From Methylobacterium persicinum (GTDB taxonomy: Bacteria; Pseudomonadota; Alphaproteobacteria; Rhizobiales; Beijerinckiaceae): a DNA stretch of 64,000 bases. The notes beneath the pieces were generated by a model. It was not told the origin of the DNA and did not search any database. It worked only from the letters and a program-made list of their open reading frames with translations. Within the stretch, counting starts at the first letter, position 1. Every line of letters starts with the position of its first letter. Made by a program: the position numbers and the translations under genes. Below, one piece after another: positions 36,576 to 46,245 of the stretch. The DNA is taken from NCBI RefSeq assembly GCF_022179525.1, contig NZ_BPQX01000053.1:1-64000 (forward strand), given 5' to 3'.

Positions 36576-36682
36576 ATATTCCCGCGACGTGTCTGGTTCG
36601 AATGCCGTCATGTGTGCTCGCGCACAAGCAGTTTGGCCGATGCGGTAGTAGCGCGCCACAGCCAAGGGACCCCAAAAGAACG

Positions 36683-37819
36683 ATGCGCAGCCGGCTCGTA
36701 CGCACCCTCCCGCTCCTCGTCGGCTTCGCCGCGGCAGCGACTTCCGCCCTCGCACAGGCGCCCGGCGGGCCGCCGCCGAAGGTCACCGTCGCGAAACCCG
36801 TCGTCCGTGAGATCGTCGAGAAGGATCAGTACACCGGCCGGTTCGATCCGGTCGAATACGTCGAGGTCCGGGCCCGGGTGACGGGCTACCTCGAGAAGAT
36901 CAACTTCATGGACGGGCAGACGGTGAAGAAGGGCGATCTGCTCTTCGTGATCGACCGGCGCCCCTACAAGGCAGCCCTGGAGCAGGCCCAGGCCGCCCTG
37001 CAATCGGCCAAGGCGCGGCAGAACTTCTCCGTCACCGACCTCGAGCGCGCGCAGACGCTGTCCAAGAGCGGCAACATCTCCGAGCAGGTCACCGACCAGC
37101 GCCGGCAGGCCTCTCAGACGGCCCAGGCCGACGTGGACAGCGCCCAGGCCGCCCTCGACAACGCCCAGCTCAACTACAACTTCACCGAGGTGAAGTCGCC
37201 GATCGACGGGCGGATCAGCCAGCGCAACGTCACCGAGGGCAACATCGTCATCACGGACCAGACGCTGCTGACGACCATCGTCTCCCTCGATCCGATCTAT
37301 TTCAGCTTTACGGTCGATGAGAGGTCGTTCCTGAAGTACCAGGGCTCGCTCGGTATCGGCATGGGCCAGACCCAGCGAGGCAAGGGCGTACCGATCCTCA
37401 TCTCGCTCTCCGGCGAGGCCAAGCCGACCCGCAAGGGTACCCTCGACTTCGTGGACAACCGCGTCGACAACGCCACCGGCACGGTTCTCCTGCGCGCCAC
37501 GGTCGAGAACGCGGACAAGTTCATCAAGCCCGGTCTCTTCGGCATCGTCTCCATGCCGGCGACGAAGCCCTACCAGGGTGTGCTGCTCCCCGACGAGGCG
37601 GTGGCCGCCAACCAGGACAAGCGGATCGTCTACCTCGTCGGGCCGGACAACACGATCCAGCAGCGCGACGTGAAGCTCGGCCCCAAGGTCGACGGCTACC
37701 GGGTGATCCAGGACGGGCTGAAGGGCGACGAGACCGTGGTGGTCAACGGGCTGGCCCGGGTTCGCCCCGGCGTGAAAGTGGCGCCGGACACGATCGAGCT
37801 TCCGCCCAGCAAGACCTGA
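36683..37819 (+). CDS. RND efflux periplasmic adaptor (membrane fusion protein)
   Basis: A 378-residue HlyD/AcrA-type adaptor: signal peptide or membrane anchor (about 1-23), lipoyl halves with GYLEKINFMDGQTVKKGDLLFVID (about 70-90) and the DGRISQRNV segment, an alpha-helical hairpin (about 95-160), and beta-barrel and membrane-proximal domains. It links the inner-membrane pump to an outer-membrane channel. It lies 185 bases upstream of the pump. ATG at 36683 starts the signal sequence; the frame is open upstream without signal features. Confidence 0.92.
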   Translation: MRSRLVRTLPLLVGFAAAATSALAQAPGGPPPKVTVAKPVVREIVEKDQYTGRFDPVEYVEVRARVTGYLEKINFMDGQTVKKGDLLFVIDRRPYKAALEQAQAALQSAKARQNFSVTDLERAQTLSKSGNISEQVTDQRRQASQTAQADVDSAQAALDNAQLNYNFTEVKSPIDGRISQRNVTEGNIVITDQTLLTTIVSLDPIYFSFTVDERSFLKYQGSLGIGMGQTQRGKGVPILISLSGEAKPTRKGTLDFVDNRVDNATGTVLLRATVENADKFIKPGLFGIVSMPATKPYQGVLLPDEAVAANQDKRIVYLVGPDNTIQQRDVKLGPKVDGYRVIQDGLKGDETVVVNGLARVRPGVKVAPDTIELPPSKT

Positions 37820-37824
37820 CACGG

Positions 37825-37845
37825 GGCGCCGACCCGGTCGGCGCC
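37825..37845 (+). other. Hairpin in the adaptor-pump spacer
   Basis: GGCGCCGA and TCGGCGCC pair over 8 bases around CCCGG, starting 6 bases after the adaptor stop, with no T run. It may stabilise the adaptor mRNA end or reduce read-through into the pump gene. Confidence 0.4.
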
Positions 37846-38004
37846 GCACGGACGATGCGGGGCGGAGGAACCGGGAGAGCCCGGCAGCCGCCTCAGAGGG
37901 CTCCCCGCCCGCGGATCCCGGTCCGGCGCCGGGGAGCGCGAGGCAGAGACTGACGAGGCGCAGCCGGGCCTTCTGGGCTGGCGCGACTCCATGAGGTTCG
38001 ACCG

Positions 38005-41000
38005 ATGCGTTTCGCCCACTTCTTCGTCGACAGGCCGATCTTCGCGTCCGTCACGTCGATCGTGTTCCTGATCCTCGGCTTCGTCGCCTACGAGACGCTG
38101 CCGGTCTCGCAATACCCGGAGATCGTGCCGCCGACGGTGACCGTCCGCGCCTCGTACCCGGGCGCCAACGCCGAGACCGTGGCCGCCACGATCGCGACGC
38201 CGATCGAGCAGGAGGTCAACGGCGTCGACAACATGCTCTACATGACGTCGTTGTCGACTAACGACGGCAACATGCTGCTGACCGTGACCTTCAAGGTCGG
38301 CACCAACCTCGATATCGCCAACGTGCTGGTGCAGAACCGCCTCTCGGTCGCCCAGCCCCGCCTGCCGCCGGACGTGCGCAACCTCGGCGTCACCGTGCGC
38401 AAGGCCTCGCCCGACCTGATGCTGGTCGTGCACCTGCTCTCGCCGAACAAGACCTACGACCAGAACTACCTCGCCAACTACATCTACCTGAACATCCGCG
38501 ACGAGCTCCTGCGCCTGGACGGAGTGGGCGACATCACGGTGTTCGGCGGCAGCGAATACGCCGAGCGCATCTGGGTCGATCCGAACAAGCTCGCCGCCTA
38601 CGGTCTCTCGGTCACCGACGTCACCACGGCGCTGCAGGAGCAGAACGTGCAGGTGGCGGCCGGCCAGCTCAACGGTCCGCCGGCGGCCAAGAGCGAGGCG
38701 TTCCAGCTCGTCGTCCAGTCGCAGGCGCGCTTCAAGTCGCCCGAGGAGTTCGCCGAGGTCATCATCAAGGCGCAGAACGGACGCCTCGTGCGGGTGAAGG
38801 ACATTGCCCGCGTCGAGATGGGCCAGAAGGACTACACCACCAATTCCTACCTGAACGACACGCCCGCCGTGGGCATCGGCGCGTTCCAGCGTCCCGGCAC
38901 CAACGCCCTCGACGCCGCCGCCTCCGTGCGGAAGGTGATGGAGACGGTGAAGAAGAACTTCCCGCCCGACGTCGAGTACCGCATCGCCTACAACCCCACG
39001 GACTTTATCGAGGAGTCGATCCAGGAGGTCTACAAGACCCTGTTCGAGGCGGTGGGCCTCGTGGTGATCGTGGTCATCGTCTTCCTCCAGAGCTGGCGGA
39101 CGGCGCTGATTCCGGTCATCGCGATTCCCGTGTCGCTCATCGGCACCTTCGCCGCGATGGCGGCCTTCGGCTTCTCCCTCAACAACCTGACCCTATTTGG
39201 GCTGGTGCTCGCGATCGGCATCGTGGTCGACGACGCCATCGTCGTGGTGGAGAACGTCGAGCGCAACATGGCCGAGGGGCTTTCCCCCGGCGATGCCGCC
39301 CACAAGACCATGGACGAGGTGGGCGGCGCGGTCGTCGCCATCGCCCTGGTGCTGGCGGCGGTGTTCGTGCCCACCGCCTTCATTCCCGGCATCTCGGGCC
39401 AGTTCTACAAGCAGTTCGCGCTGACCATCGCCGCCTCGACGCTGATCTCGGCCTTCAACTCGCTGACCCTGTCGCCGGCGCTCTGCAAGCTGCTGTTGAC
39501 GTCCCATCACGAGCGGAAGGCGCCGCGCTTCTTCCTGACCCGGTTCGTCAACTGGCTGGCCAACGGATTCAACCGCGCCTTCGACGCGACCTCCAACGCC
39601 TATGGCCGCACGATCCGGATGCTGACCGGGGGCGTGATCGGGATCAGGGTGATGCTGCTGGTCTATGCCGGCGTGATCGCGGGGACGCTGCACCTCGCGC
39701 AGACGACGCCCACGGGCTTCATCCCGGACCAGGACCAGGGCTACCTGATCGGCGTCGTCCAGCTGCCCTCGGGCTCGTCCCTCGACCGCACCACGGACGT
39801 GATCCTGAAGGCCGCGCAGCAGGCGCGGACGGTGGACGGCGTCGCCAACGCGGTGATCATCGCCGGCTTCGACGGCGCGACCTTCACCAACACCACCAAT
39901 GCGGGCGTGATGTTCCTCACGCTGAAGAACGCCAAGGAGCGGGCCGCCGCGGGCCGGACCGCCGCCGTCATCACCGGCGACGTGCTGAAGGCGACGAGCA
40001 ACATCCAGGAAGCCCGGGTCGTCGTGATTCCGCCGCCCCCGGTGCGCGGCCTCGGCAACGGCGGCGGCTTCAAGCTGCAGGTGGAGAGCCGGCAATCGTC
40101 GGATATCGGCGCGCTCACCGCGGCCGCGGGGGCCCTGATCGGCGCGGCCAACCAGAGTGCCGACGTCCAGCGGGTGTTCACCACCTTCGACAACTCGACG
40201 CCGCAGCTCTACCTCGACATCGACCGCACCATCGCGCGGATGCTGAACGTGCCGCTGGCCAACGTCTTCTCGTCGGTGCAGGCCGATCTCGGCGGCACCT
40301 ATGTGAACGACTTCAACACCTTGGGCCGAATCTATCAGGTCCGCCTCCAGGGCGACGCGCAGTTCCGCACGTCGATCCAGGACATCTCGCAGATCAAGGT
40401 GCGCTCCTCGACGGGGGCTCTGGTGCCGATGGGCACCCTGGCCAGCGTACGCGACGTCACCGGTCCGCAGATCGTGCAGCGGTTCAACCTGTACTACTCG
40501 ATCCCCGTGCAGGGTGTGGCCAAGCCAGGCGTGTCGACCGGTCAGGCCCTGAACACGATGGAGGAACTGGCCAAGAAGACGCTGCCGGACGGTTATTCCT
40601 ATGACTGGACGGAGATCGCCTTCCAGCAGAAGGCGGCGAGCGGCACGGGTGCCTACGTGTTCGCCCTGGGCGTGCTTCTCGTGTTCCTCGTGCTGGCCGC
40701 GCAGTACGAATCGTGGGCGCTGCCGCTCTCGATCCTGCTCGTGGTGCCCACCGGCGTGCTTGCCGCCCTCGGCGGCGTGCAGTTCAGGGGGCAGGACAAT
40801 AACATCCTGACCCAGATCGGTCTGATCGTGCTCATCGGCCTCGCGGCCAAGAACGCCATCCTGATCGTGGAATTCGCCCACGACATCGAGCAGCGTGAAC
40901 ATCGCGGGCCGGTCGAGGCGGCGGTGGAAGCCTGCCGCCTGCGCCTGCGGCCGATCCTGATGACCGCCTTCGCCTTCATCCTCGGCACCCTGCCGCTGGT

Positions 41001-41208
41001 GATCGCGACCGGTCCTGGGGCCGAGATGCGGCAGGCCCTCGGGACGGCGGTGTTCTTCGGGATGATCGGCGCGACGTTCTTTGGCCTGTTCCTCACGCCG
41101 GTCTTCTACGTGGTGATCCGCCACCTTTCGATCCGCCTCGGGCGGCTGCGTCGCAAGCCGCGGGCGGACCATGGCGGGGGTGGGGGGACCACGCCCGCCC
41201 ACCCGTGA
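38005..41208 (+). CDS. RND multidrug efflux pump, inner-membrane subunit
   Basis: A 1067-residue hydrophobe/amphiphile efflux protein of the AcrB/MexB/MexF group with 12 membrane helices and two large periplasmic loops. The start FAHFFVDRPIFASV is typical; the proton-relay acids are in VLAIGIVVDDAIVVVENVER (about residues 402-420), and the second half carries LIGLAAKNAILIVEFA. Driven by proton influx, it expels toxic compounds. No outer-membrane factor gene is in the window. Confidence 0.95.
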   Translation: MRFAHFFVDRPIFASVTSIVFLILGFVAYETLPVSQYPEIVPPTVTVRASYPGANAETVAATIATPIEQEVNGVDNMLYMTSLSTNDGNMLLTVTFKVGTNLDIANVLVQNRLSVAQPRLPPDVRNLGVTVRKASPDLMLVVHLLSPNKTYDQNYLANYIYLNIRDELLRLDGVGDITVFGGSEYAERIWVDPNKLAAYGLSVTDVTTALQEQNVQVAAGQLNGPPAAKSEAFQLVVQSQARFKSPEEFAEVIIKAQNGRLVRVKDIARVEMGQKDYTTNSYLNDTPAVGIGAFQRPGTNALDAAASVRKVMETVKKNFPPDVEYRIAYNPTDFIEESIQEVYKTLFEAVGLVVIVVIVFLQSWRTALIPVIAIPVSLIGTFAAMAAFGFSLNNLTLFGLVLAIGIVVDDAIVVVENVERNMAEGLSPGDAAHKTMDEVGGAVVAIALVLAAVFVPTAFIPGISGQFYKQFALTIAASTLISAFNSLTLSPALCKLLLTSHHERKAPRFFLTRFVNWLANGFNRAFDATSNAYGRTIRMLTGGVIGIRVMLLVYAGVIAGTLHLAQTTPTGFIPDQDQGYLIGVVQLPSGSSLDRTTDVILKAAQQARTVDGVANAVIIAGFDGATFTNTTNAGVMFLTLKNAKERAAAGRTAAVITGDVLKATSNIQEARVVVIPPPPVRGLGNGGGFKLQVESRQSSDIGALTAAAGALIGAANQSADVQRVFTTFDNSTPQLYLDIDRTIARMLNVPLANVFSSVQADLGGTYVNDFNTLGRIYQVRLQGDAQFRTSIQDISQIKVRSSTGALVPMGTLASVRDVTGPQIVQRFNLYYSIPVQGVAKPGVSTGQALNTMEELAKKTLPDGYSYDWTEIAFQQKAASGTGAYVFALGVLLVFLVLAAQYESWALPLSILLVVPTGVLAALGGVQFRGQDNNILTQIGLIVLIGLAAKNAILIVEFAHDIEQREHRGPVEAAVEACRLRLRPILMTAFAFILGTLPLVIATGPGAEMRQALGTAVFFGMIGATFFGLFLTPVFYVVIRHLSIRLGRLRRKPRADHGGGGGTTPAHP

Positions 41209-41708
41209 TGCGGGTCGTCGGACGCCTCCTGCTCGGCGCCTTCGCCCTGCTCCTGGCGGTCCCCGCCGGGGGCGCGGCTCTCACGGTCGCGCTCCTCTTC
41301 GATCCGGGGGCGAATGCGTGGTTGGCCCGGGGGGCGCTGGCGGGCCTCGACGCCCTCGGCGATGTGGCCGCGGGCCTTCCCCCCGAAGGCCTTCTGCTCC
41401 TCGTCGCCGGGCTCGCCCGGGCGCTGTTCGTCCTCATCTTCGTCCCGCCCGCCCTGACGGCCGTCGTCGGCGAGGTCCTGGGGCGCCGGGGCCTCCTCTG
41501 GTACGGCGGCGGCTGCGGCCTGCTGACCGCGGCGCTGCCCTGGCTGGTGCGGGGGGCCGTCCGGCCGGGTGCGCCGGGCGCAGTCGCCGCCGAGGCGCGG
41601 CTGACCCTGATCCTGTTCGTGGTCGGCGGCTGCGCTGGCGTGGTCTACTGGCTCGTCGCCGGCCGAAGCGCCGGCCCGCCCTTGGATCCTGCGGGGGCCC
41701 CGCGCTAA
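41208..41708 (+). CDS. membrane protein of unknown function behind the RND pump
   Basis: A 166-residue protein with four hydrophobic stretches (about 5-30, 61-85, 95-112, 130-150) and short loops, likely an inner-membrane protein. Its ATG overlaps the RND stop as TGATG, so it is translated with the pump. No motif of a known transporter or efflux accessory is visible. Confidence 0.7.
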   Translation: MRVVGRLLLGAFALLLAVPAGGAALTVALLFDPGANAWLARGALAGLDALGDVAAGLPPEGLLLLVAGLARALFVLIFVPPALTAVVGEVLGRRGLLWYGGGCGLLTAALPWLVRGAVRPGAPGAVAAEARLTLILFVVGGCAGVVYWLVAGRSAGPPLDPAGAPR

Positions 41709-41733
41709 AGGGGGCTTCCAAGGAACCATCCCG

Positions 41734-42510
41734 ATGCTTGCCCTGCGCTCCCTCGCCTTCAACCTCTGCTTTTACATCGCCACGACGCTGCTCGCCGTCT
41801 TCGGCCTGCCCGCCCTGGTCTCGCGCCGGGCGGTCCTGCGCCTTGCCCGGACCTGGGGGCGGCTGACCCTGTGGCTGCTGCGGCACGTTGCCGGGACGGA
41901 TGTGGAATTCCGCGGGCTGGAGAATATCCCCGCGGGGGCGGCCCTGGTGGCGGCGAAGCACCAGTCGGCCCTGGAGACGCTCGCCCTGTGCACGGTGTTT
42001 CCGGACTTCGCCTATGTCCTCAAGCGGGAACTGCTCATGATCCCGCTGATCGGCTGGTACCTGTCCCGGGGCGGCATGGTGGCCATCGACCGCTCGAAGG
42101 GCACGCGGGCGATGAGCCTGATGAACGCCGCCGCGGCCGAGGCCATCCAGGGCGGCGCGCAGCTCATCGTGTTCCCTGAGGGGACGCGCCGGGCGCCGGG
42201 GGCGCCGCCGGCCTACAAGCAGGGCCTGTCGCACCTCTACGCGGCGCTTAACGTCCCCTGCGTCCCGGTCGCGCTGAACACCGGCCTGTTCTGGTCTCGC
42301 AACAGCCTCGTCCGGCGGCCGGGTAAGGCGATCATCGACATCCTGCCGCCCATCGCCCCCGGCCTGCCACGGACCGAGTTTCAGGCGCTGGTCCAAGAGC
42401 GGATCGAGGCGGCCTCCAACGTCTTGGTCGGGGGCGCCCTCGCCGACCTCGCGGGGGCGGGCTACCACGTGTCCACCGCCGAGGCCCCGGCCGCCGCGCC
42501 GCGGTCCTGA
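41734..42510 (+). CDS. plsC: 1-acyl-sn-glycerol-3-phosphate acyltransferase
   Basis: Adds the second acyl chain to lysophosphatidic acid in phospholipid synthesis. The 258-residue protein has an N-terminal hydrophobic anchor (about 7-28), motif I KHQSALET in which H76 is followed at the x4 position by Glu81 rather than the classical Asp (HX4E), and motif III FPEGTR (147-152). The Glu variant is seen in other alphaproteobacterial PlsC proteins. It lies 25 bases after the small membrane protein. Confidence 0.88.
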   Translation: MLALRSLAFNLCFYIATTLLAVFGLPALVSRRAVLRLARTWGRLTLWLLRHVAGTDVEFRGLENIPAGAALVAAKHQSALETLALCTVFPDFAYVLKRELLMIPLIGWYLSRGGMVAIDRSKGTRAMSLMNAAAAEAIQGGAQLIVFPEGTRRAPGAPPAYKQGLSHLYAALNVPCVPVALNTGLFWSRNSLVRRPGKAIIDILPPIAPGLPRTEFQALVQERIEAASNVLVGGALADLAGAGYHVSTAEAPAAAPRS

Positions 42511-42525
42511 GACAACCCCCGCCGC

Positions 42526-42548
42526 CGCCTGAGAGCATTCTCTAGGCG
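42526..42548. terminator. Hairpin between convergent plsC and metW
   Basis: CGCCT-G-AGAG and CTCT-AGGCG form a 9-pair stem with one bulged G and a CATT loop. It begins 16 bases after the plsC stop and overlaps the metW stop codon, a position suited to a shared bidirectional terminator, though T runs are absent. Confidence 0.45.
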
Positions 42549-43225
42549 ACTGGCCGACCGTCCTTGCTGAGCAGGAACACGCCCTGCGCGCCGAACAGGT
42601 TCCAGACCCACCACGGCAGGGCGACCCGCATGGCACGCCCGCGGGAATCCAAGGCCGCCGCGGTCTCGATCCGGGCGCCGAGGACGCGGCACAGGCCGAC
42701 GAAGTCGCGGATCGTGCAATGGTGGATGTTGGCGGTCTCGTACCACGCGTCGGGCATGAGGTCGGTGACCGGCATCCGCCCTCGCAGCGCCAGTTCCGTG
42801 CGCACCCGCCAGTGGCCGAAATTGGGGAAGGAGATGATGACGTGCCGCCCGATGCGCAGGAGATGCTCCAACACCTCCCGCGGCTGGCGCGTTGCCTGAA
42901 TGGTCTGGGACATGACCACCACGTCGAAGGCCCCGTCGGGGTAGTTGGCGAGGTCGGTGTCGGCGTCGCCCTGGATCACCGGCAGCCCCCGGGCGAGGCA
43001 GGCGTTGACGCCTTCCCGCGACAGCTCGATCCCTCTGCCGTCGATGCCCCGCCTGTCGCGCAGGAGGGCGAGGAGGGCCCCGTCGCCGCAACCGATATCG
43101 AGCACCCGCGCCCCGGCGGGCACAAGGTCGAGGAGGACGAGGTGATCGACCCGGGCGCCGGCCGGTTCCCGGGGCAGGGTCTCCGTCGTCTCCCAGGGAC
43201 GGTGATGGGGCGCGCCGTCGCTCAC
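42542..43225 (-). CDS. metW: methionine biosynthesis protein MetW
   Basis: A 227-residue class I methyltransferase-fold protein. The SAM-site motif VLDIGCGDG lies at about residues 40-48 and [19 protein letters not shown] are MetW signatures. MetW partners MetX in bacteria that acylate homoserine by the MetX route; it appears to be needed for full MetX activity. Its start overlaps the metX stop by 4 bases. Confidence 0.93.
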   Translation of the reverse strand: MSDGAPHHRPWETTETLPREPAGARVDHLVLLDLVPAGARVLDIGCGDGALLALLRDRRGIDGRGIELSREGVNACLARGLPVIQGDADTDLANYPDGAFDVVVMSQTIQATRQPREVLEHLLRIGRHVIISFPNFGHWRVRTELALRGRMPVTDLMPDAWYETANIHHCTIRDFVGLCRVLGARIETAAALDSRGRAMRVALPWWVWNLFGAQGVFLLSKDGRPVA

Positions 43226-44427
43226 AGGCCGCGGGCCCTGGCGGCGGCGTCGATGAAGCCGCGGGCGGCGGCGAACATCGCCGGCTCGTCGAGGAGGAAG
43301 GCGTCGTGCCCCTTGTCGGTCTCCACTTCCACGAAGGCGACCGGCGCGGCCGCCGCGTTCAGGGCGTGAACGATCACCCGCGAATCGGCCGTCGGGAACA
43401 GCCAGTCGGAGGTGAAGGAGATCACGCAGAAGCGGGTCTTCGTGCCGCGGAAGGCGTTGGCGAGGACGCCGCCATGGTCCTCGGCGAGGTCGAAATAGTC
43501 CATCGCCCGGGTGAGGTAGAGGTAGGCGTTGGCGTCGAACCGCTCCACGAAGCTAAGGCCCTGGTGGCGCAGGTAGCTCTCGATCTGGAAATCGGCGTTG
43601 AACGAGAATGTCGGCGCGGAGCCCCCCTGGAAGCGGCGGCCGAACTTCCGGTGGAGCGCAGGCTCCGACAGGTAGGTGATGTGCGCGCCCATCCGCGCCA
43701 CGCCGAGCCCCTTGGCCGGGCGCGTGCCCTCCTCCAGGTACCGCCCGTCGGCCCAGGCGGGGTCGGCCATGATCGCCTGCCGGCCGACCTCGTGGAACGC
43801 GATGTTCTGCGCCGAGTGCCGGGCGCCGGTGGCGATGGGCATGGCGGCGAAGACCCGCTCAGGGTAGAGCGCGGCCCACTGCAGCACCTGCATCCCGCCC
43901 ATGGAGCCACCGATGCAAAGGAACAGGCTGTCGATGCCCAGATGGTCGAGGAGCATCGCCTGCGCGCGCACCATGTCGCGGATGGTCACGAGGGGGAAGC
44001 CGAGCCCGTAGGGCCTGCCCGTGTCCGGATCGATGGAGGCCGGGCCGGTCGTGCCCATGCACGAGCCGACGACGTTCGAGCAGATGACGAAGTAGCGGTC
44101 GGTATCCACCGGCTTGCCGGGTCCGACGAGGGTCTCCCACCAGCCGGGCTTGCCGGTGAGGGGATGGGTATGGGCGAAATGCTGGTCGCCGGTCAGGGCG
44201 TGGCAGATCAGCACCGCGTTCGACCGGTCGGCGTTCAGGGTGCCGGCGGTCTGGTAGGCGATCTGGAAGGGCGCGAGGCGCACCCCCGCATCCGTCAGGA
44301 GCGGCGTGTCGGCGCCGAAGCGCGCGACAAGACTCTTCGGATCCAGGGATTGGGACGGCTCCGCGGGGCGCGGGGCAGTCCGTTCGGGGGCGTCCGGCCT
44401 TGGGGCCGTATCCAATCGGGTATCCAT
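43222..44427 (-). CDS. metX: homoserine O-acyltransferase MetX
   Basis: Acylates homoserine, the first committed step of methionine synthesis. The 401-residue alpha/beta hydrolase has the nucleophile S165 in GGSMGGMQ, the catalytic Asp in SDWLFP and His in [10 protein letters not shown]. Acetyl versus succinyl specificity is not certain from sequence. I use the ATG at 44427; the open frame to 44493 adds no conserved residues. Overlaps metW by 4 bases. An imperfect hairpin (44459-44484) lies just upstream. Confidence 0.93.
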   Translation of the reverse strand: MDTRLDTAPRPDAPERTAPRPAEPSQSLDPKSLVARFGADTPLLTDAGVRLAPFQIAYQTAGTLNADRSNAVLICHALTGDQHFAHTHPLTGKPGWWETLVGPGKPVDTDRYFVICSNVVGSCMGTTGPASIDPDTGRPYGLGFPLVTIRDMVRAQAMLLDHLGIDSLFLCIGGSMGGMQVLQWAALYPERVFAAMPIATGARHSAQNIAFHEVGRQAIMADPAWADGRYLEEGTRPAKGLGVARMGAHITYLSEPALHRKFGRRFQGGSAPTFSFNADFQIESYLRHQGLSFVERFDANAYLYLTRAMDYFDLAEDHGGVLANAFRGTKTRFCVISFTSDWLFPTADSRVIVHALNAAAAPVAFVEVETDKGHDAFLLDEPAMFAAARGFIDAAARARGL

Positions 44428-44550
44428 CGCGGGTCTTCGGCGGCGCACCGCATGGTCCGGTGGTGCCGCGGGACGCGGTCCACCATACGGCACCGGCCGG
44501 AGGTAATGGCCCGCTCCGGCAGCGTCAACGCGGATCGGTCGAGCCGGACC

Positions 44551-44718
44551 TCAACGGATCGCGGCGGCGCAGGCGACGAAGACCAGCCCCGCGCCCGCCG
44601 CGGTGATGCAGCCATTCGAAAACGAGCCGGTATCAGCCCGCCGCAGGCGCAATTCCGCGGCGACGGACACGAGAATTCCGATTACGAAGAGGGTGCTTGG
44701 AAGAAGATCGTCCAGCAT
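44551..44718 (-). CDS. possible two-helix small membrane protein
   Basis: Fifty-five residues from an ATG at 44718, or 71 from a TTG at 44766. Two hydrophobic segments (about 6-24 and 35-53) separated by a charged LRLRRAD turn would make a hairpin in the membrane. No Shine-Dalgarno of note and no family recognised. It lies in the 690-base gap between metX and hisC, whose remaining sequence (44767-45117) holds only a weak 64-codon plus-strand frame that I do not accept. Confidence 0.35.
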   Translation of the reverse strand: MLDDLLPSTLFVIGILVSVAAELRLRRADTGSFSNGCITAAGAGLVFVACAAAIR

Positions 44719-45117
44719 TTTTCTCAAATCCCGGTCGGTCCGACGGCCGTTCGAGCCGTCCGACAAAGGGCTTTATGAAGGATCAACCGGCCGAAACATG
44801 GCTGGTGCCCCGCGACATTTCTTCCTCCAGAAGTACCCCACCGCGCATACCCTATACGGACTACCCGCCGGGCAAGTACCGGATCTGGCGAGTACCATGG
44901 CGGCCGAGTATCCCCCGGGGACACATCTCGGCCGGGCCGGGAATCGTCCGGATCGGGACCGGTGCCTGATGGGGACCAAAGGAACGGAACCGGTGGGCCG
45001 GCCTGTCCCGGCGGGATCACCGGACGCACCCTTGCGGAGCCCGCATAGCTTCACCGTCCGTCGAAATGCTGTACAGGGACCGCATCGTCGCATCCGTCAC
45101 GCCGACCGGCCTGCTCC

Positions 45118-46245
45118 ATGTCCTCCGCCCCGATGAACTCTGCCGCCCTCCGCCCGGAACCACGCCCCGGCGTGCTCGCCGTCGACACCTATGTCCCCGG
45201 CAAGAGCGGAAAGCCGGGCGGCGGCAAGGTCTACAAGCTGTCCTCCAACGAGACGCCCCTCGGGCCGAGCCCCGCCGCGGTGGCCGCCCTCCATGAGGCA
45301 ACGGGCAAGCTCGAGACCTACCCGGACGGGCGTGCGACGGCGTTGCGCACCGCCATCGCCAAGCGGTTCGGGCTCGATCCGGAGCGGATCGTCTGCGGAG
45401 CCGGCTCGGACGAGCTCCTCTCGCTGCTCGCCTACGCCTATTGCGGGCCGGGTGCCGAGGGCATCTACTCGGAACACGGCTTCCTCGTGTACCGGATCGC
45501 GATCCTGGCCTCGGGTGGCACCCCCGTCGTCGCCCCCGAGCGCGATCTCACGACCGATGTGGACGCGATCCTGGCTCGGGTCACGGAACGCACGCGGATC
45601 GTCTACGTGACGAACCCCAACAACCCGACCGGCACCTACCTGCCGTTCGACGAGATCCGCCGGCTCCATGCCGCCCTGCCACCCCACGTCCTCCTCGTCA
45701 TCGACGGGGCCTACGCCGAGTACGTGCGGGCGAACGACTATACGGCCGGGCTCGAACTCGCCCTCGAGGCCGAGAACGTCGTGATGACGCGGACCTTTTC
45801 GAAGATCTACGGCCTCGCCGCCGTGCGGATCGGCTGGATGCTGGCGCCCGCCCACGTGGCGGATGCGGTCAACCGGATCCGGGGGCCGTTCAACGTCTCG
45901 GGTCCGGCCATCGCGGCGGGCGCGGCGGCGATCGCCGACGAGGCGCACATGGCCGCCGCCGCCGCCCACAACGCCGAGTGGCTGCCCAAGCTCATCGACG
46001 GGGCGCGGGCGCTGGGCCTCGACGTCACGCCGAGCGTGGCGAACTTCGTGCTGATCCATTTCCCCGAGACGCCCGGCCGCACCGCCGGGGATGCCGACAC
46101 GTTCCTGACCGAGCGTGGGCTCATCACCCGGCGGGTCACCGCCTACGGCCTGCCGAACGCCCTGCGGGTCACGGTGGCGGACGCCGAGGCCAACACCGCC
46201 TTCCTGGCAGCTCTGGGCGAGTTCGTGCGGGGCGCCCGTGGCTGA
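45118..46245 (+). CDS. hisC: histidinol-phosphate aminotransferase
   Basis: PLP enzyme of histidine synthesis; in alphaproteobacteria the same enzyme often also transaminates aromatic keto acids. The 375-residue protein has the fold-type I signatures [21 protein letters not shown] and the PLP lysine in [15 protein letters not shown]. It overlaps the following tyrC by 8 bases, and this hisC-tyrC pairing supports a role in tyrosine and phenylalanine synthesis too. The start is the first ATG; a second ATG 15 bases on is possible. Confidence 0.93.
   Translation: MSSAPMNSAALRPEPRPGVLAVDTYVPGKSGKPGGGKVYKLSSNETPLGPSPAAVAALHEATGKLETYPDGRATALRTAIAKRFGLDPERIVCGAGSDELLSLLAYAYCGPGAEGIYSEHGFLVYRIAILASGGTPVVAPERDLTTDVDAILARVTERTRIVYVTNPNNPTGTYLPFDEIRRLHAALPPHVLLVIDGAYAEYVRANDYTAGLELALEAENVVMTRTFSKIYGLAAVRIGWMLAPAHVADAVNRIRGPFNVSGPAIAAGAAAIADEAHMAAAAAHNAEWLPKLIDGARALGLDVTPSVANFVLIHFPETPGRTAGDADTFLTERGLITRRVTAYGLPNALRVTVADAEANTAFLAALGEFVRGARG

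Noticed and set aside
44428-44770. SAM-II riboswitch upstream of metX
   Set aside because: I looked for the pseudoknot core sequences on the minus strand and did not find them.
44775-44969. Plus-strand 64-codon frame (MKDQPAETW...) between metX and hisC
   Set aside because: An AAAGGG lies just before the ATG, but the product is Pro/Arg-rich without structure and the codon use is unlike its neighbours; not enough to call a gene.
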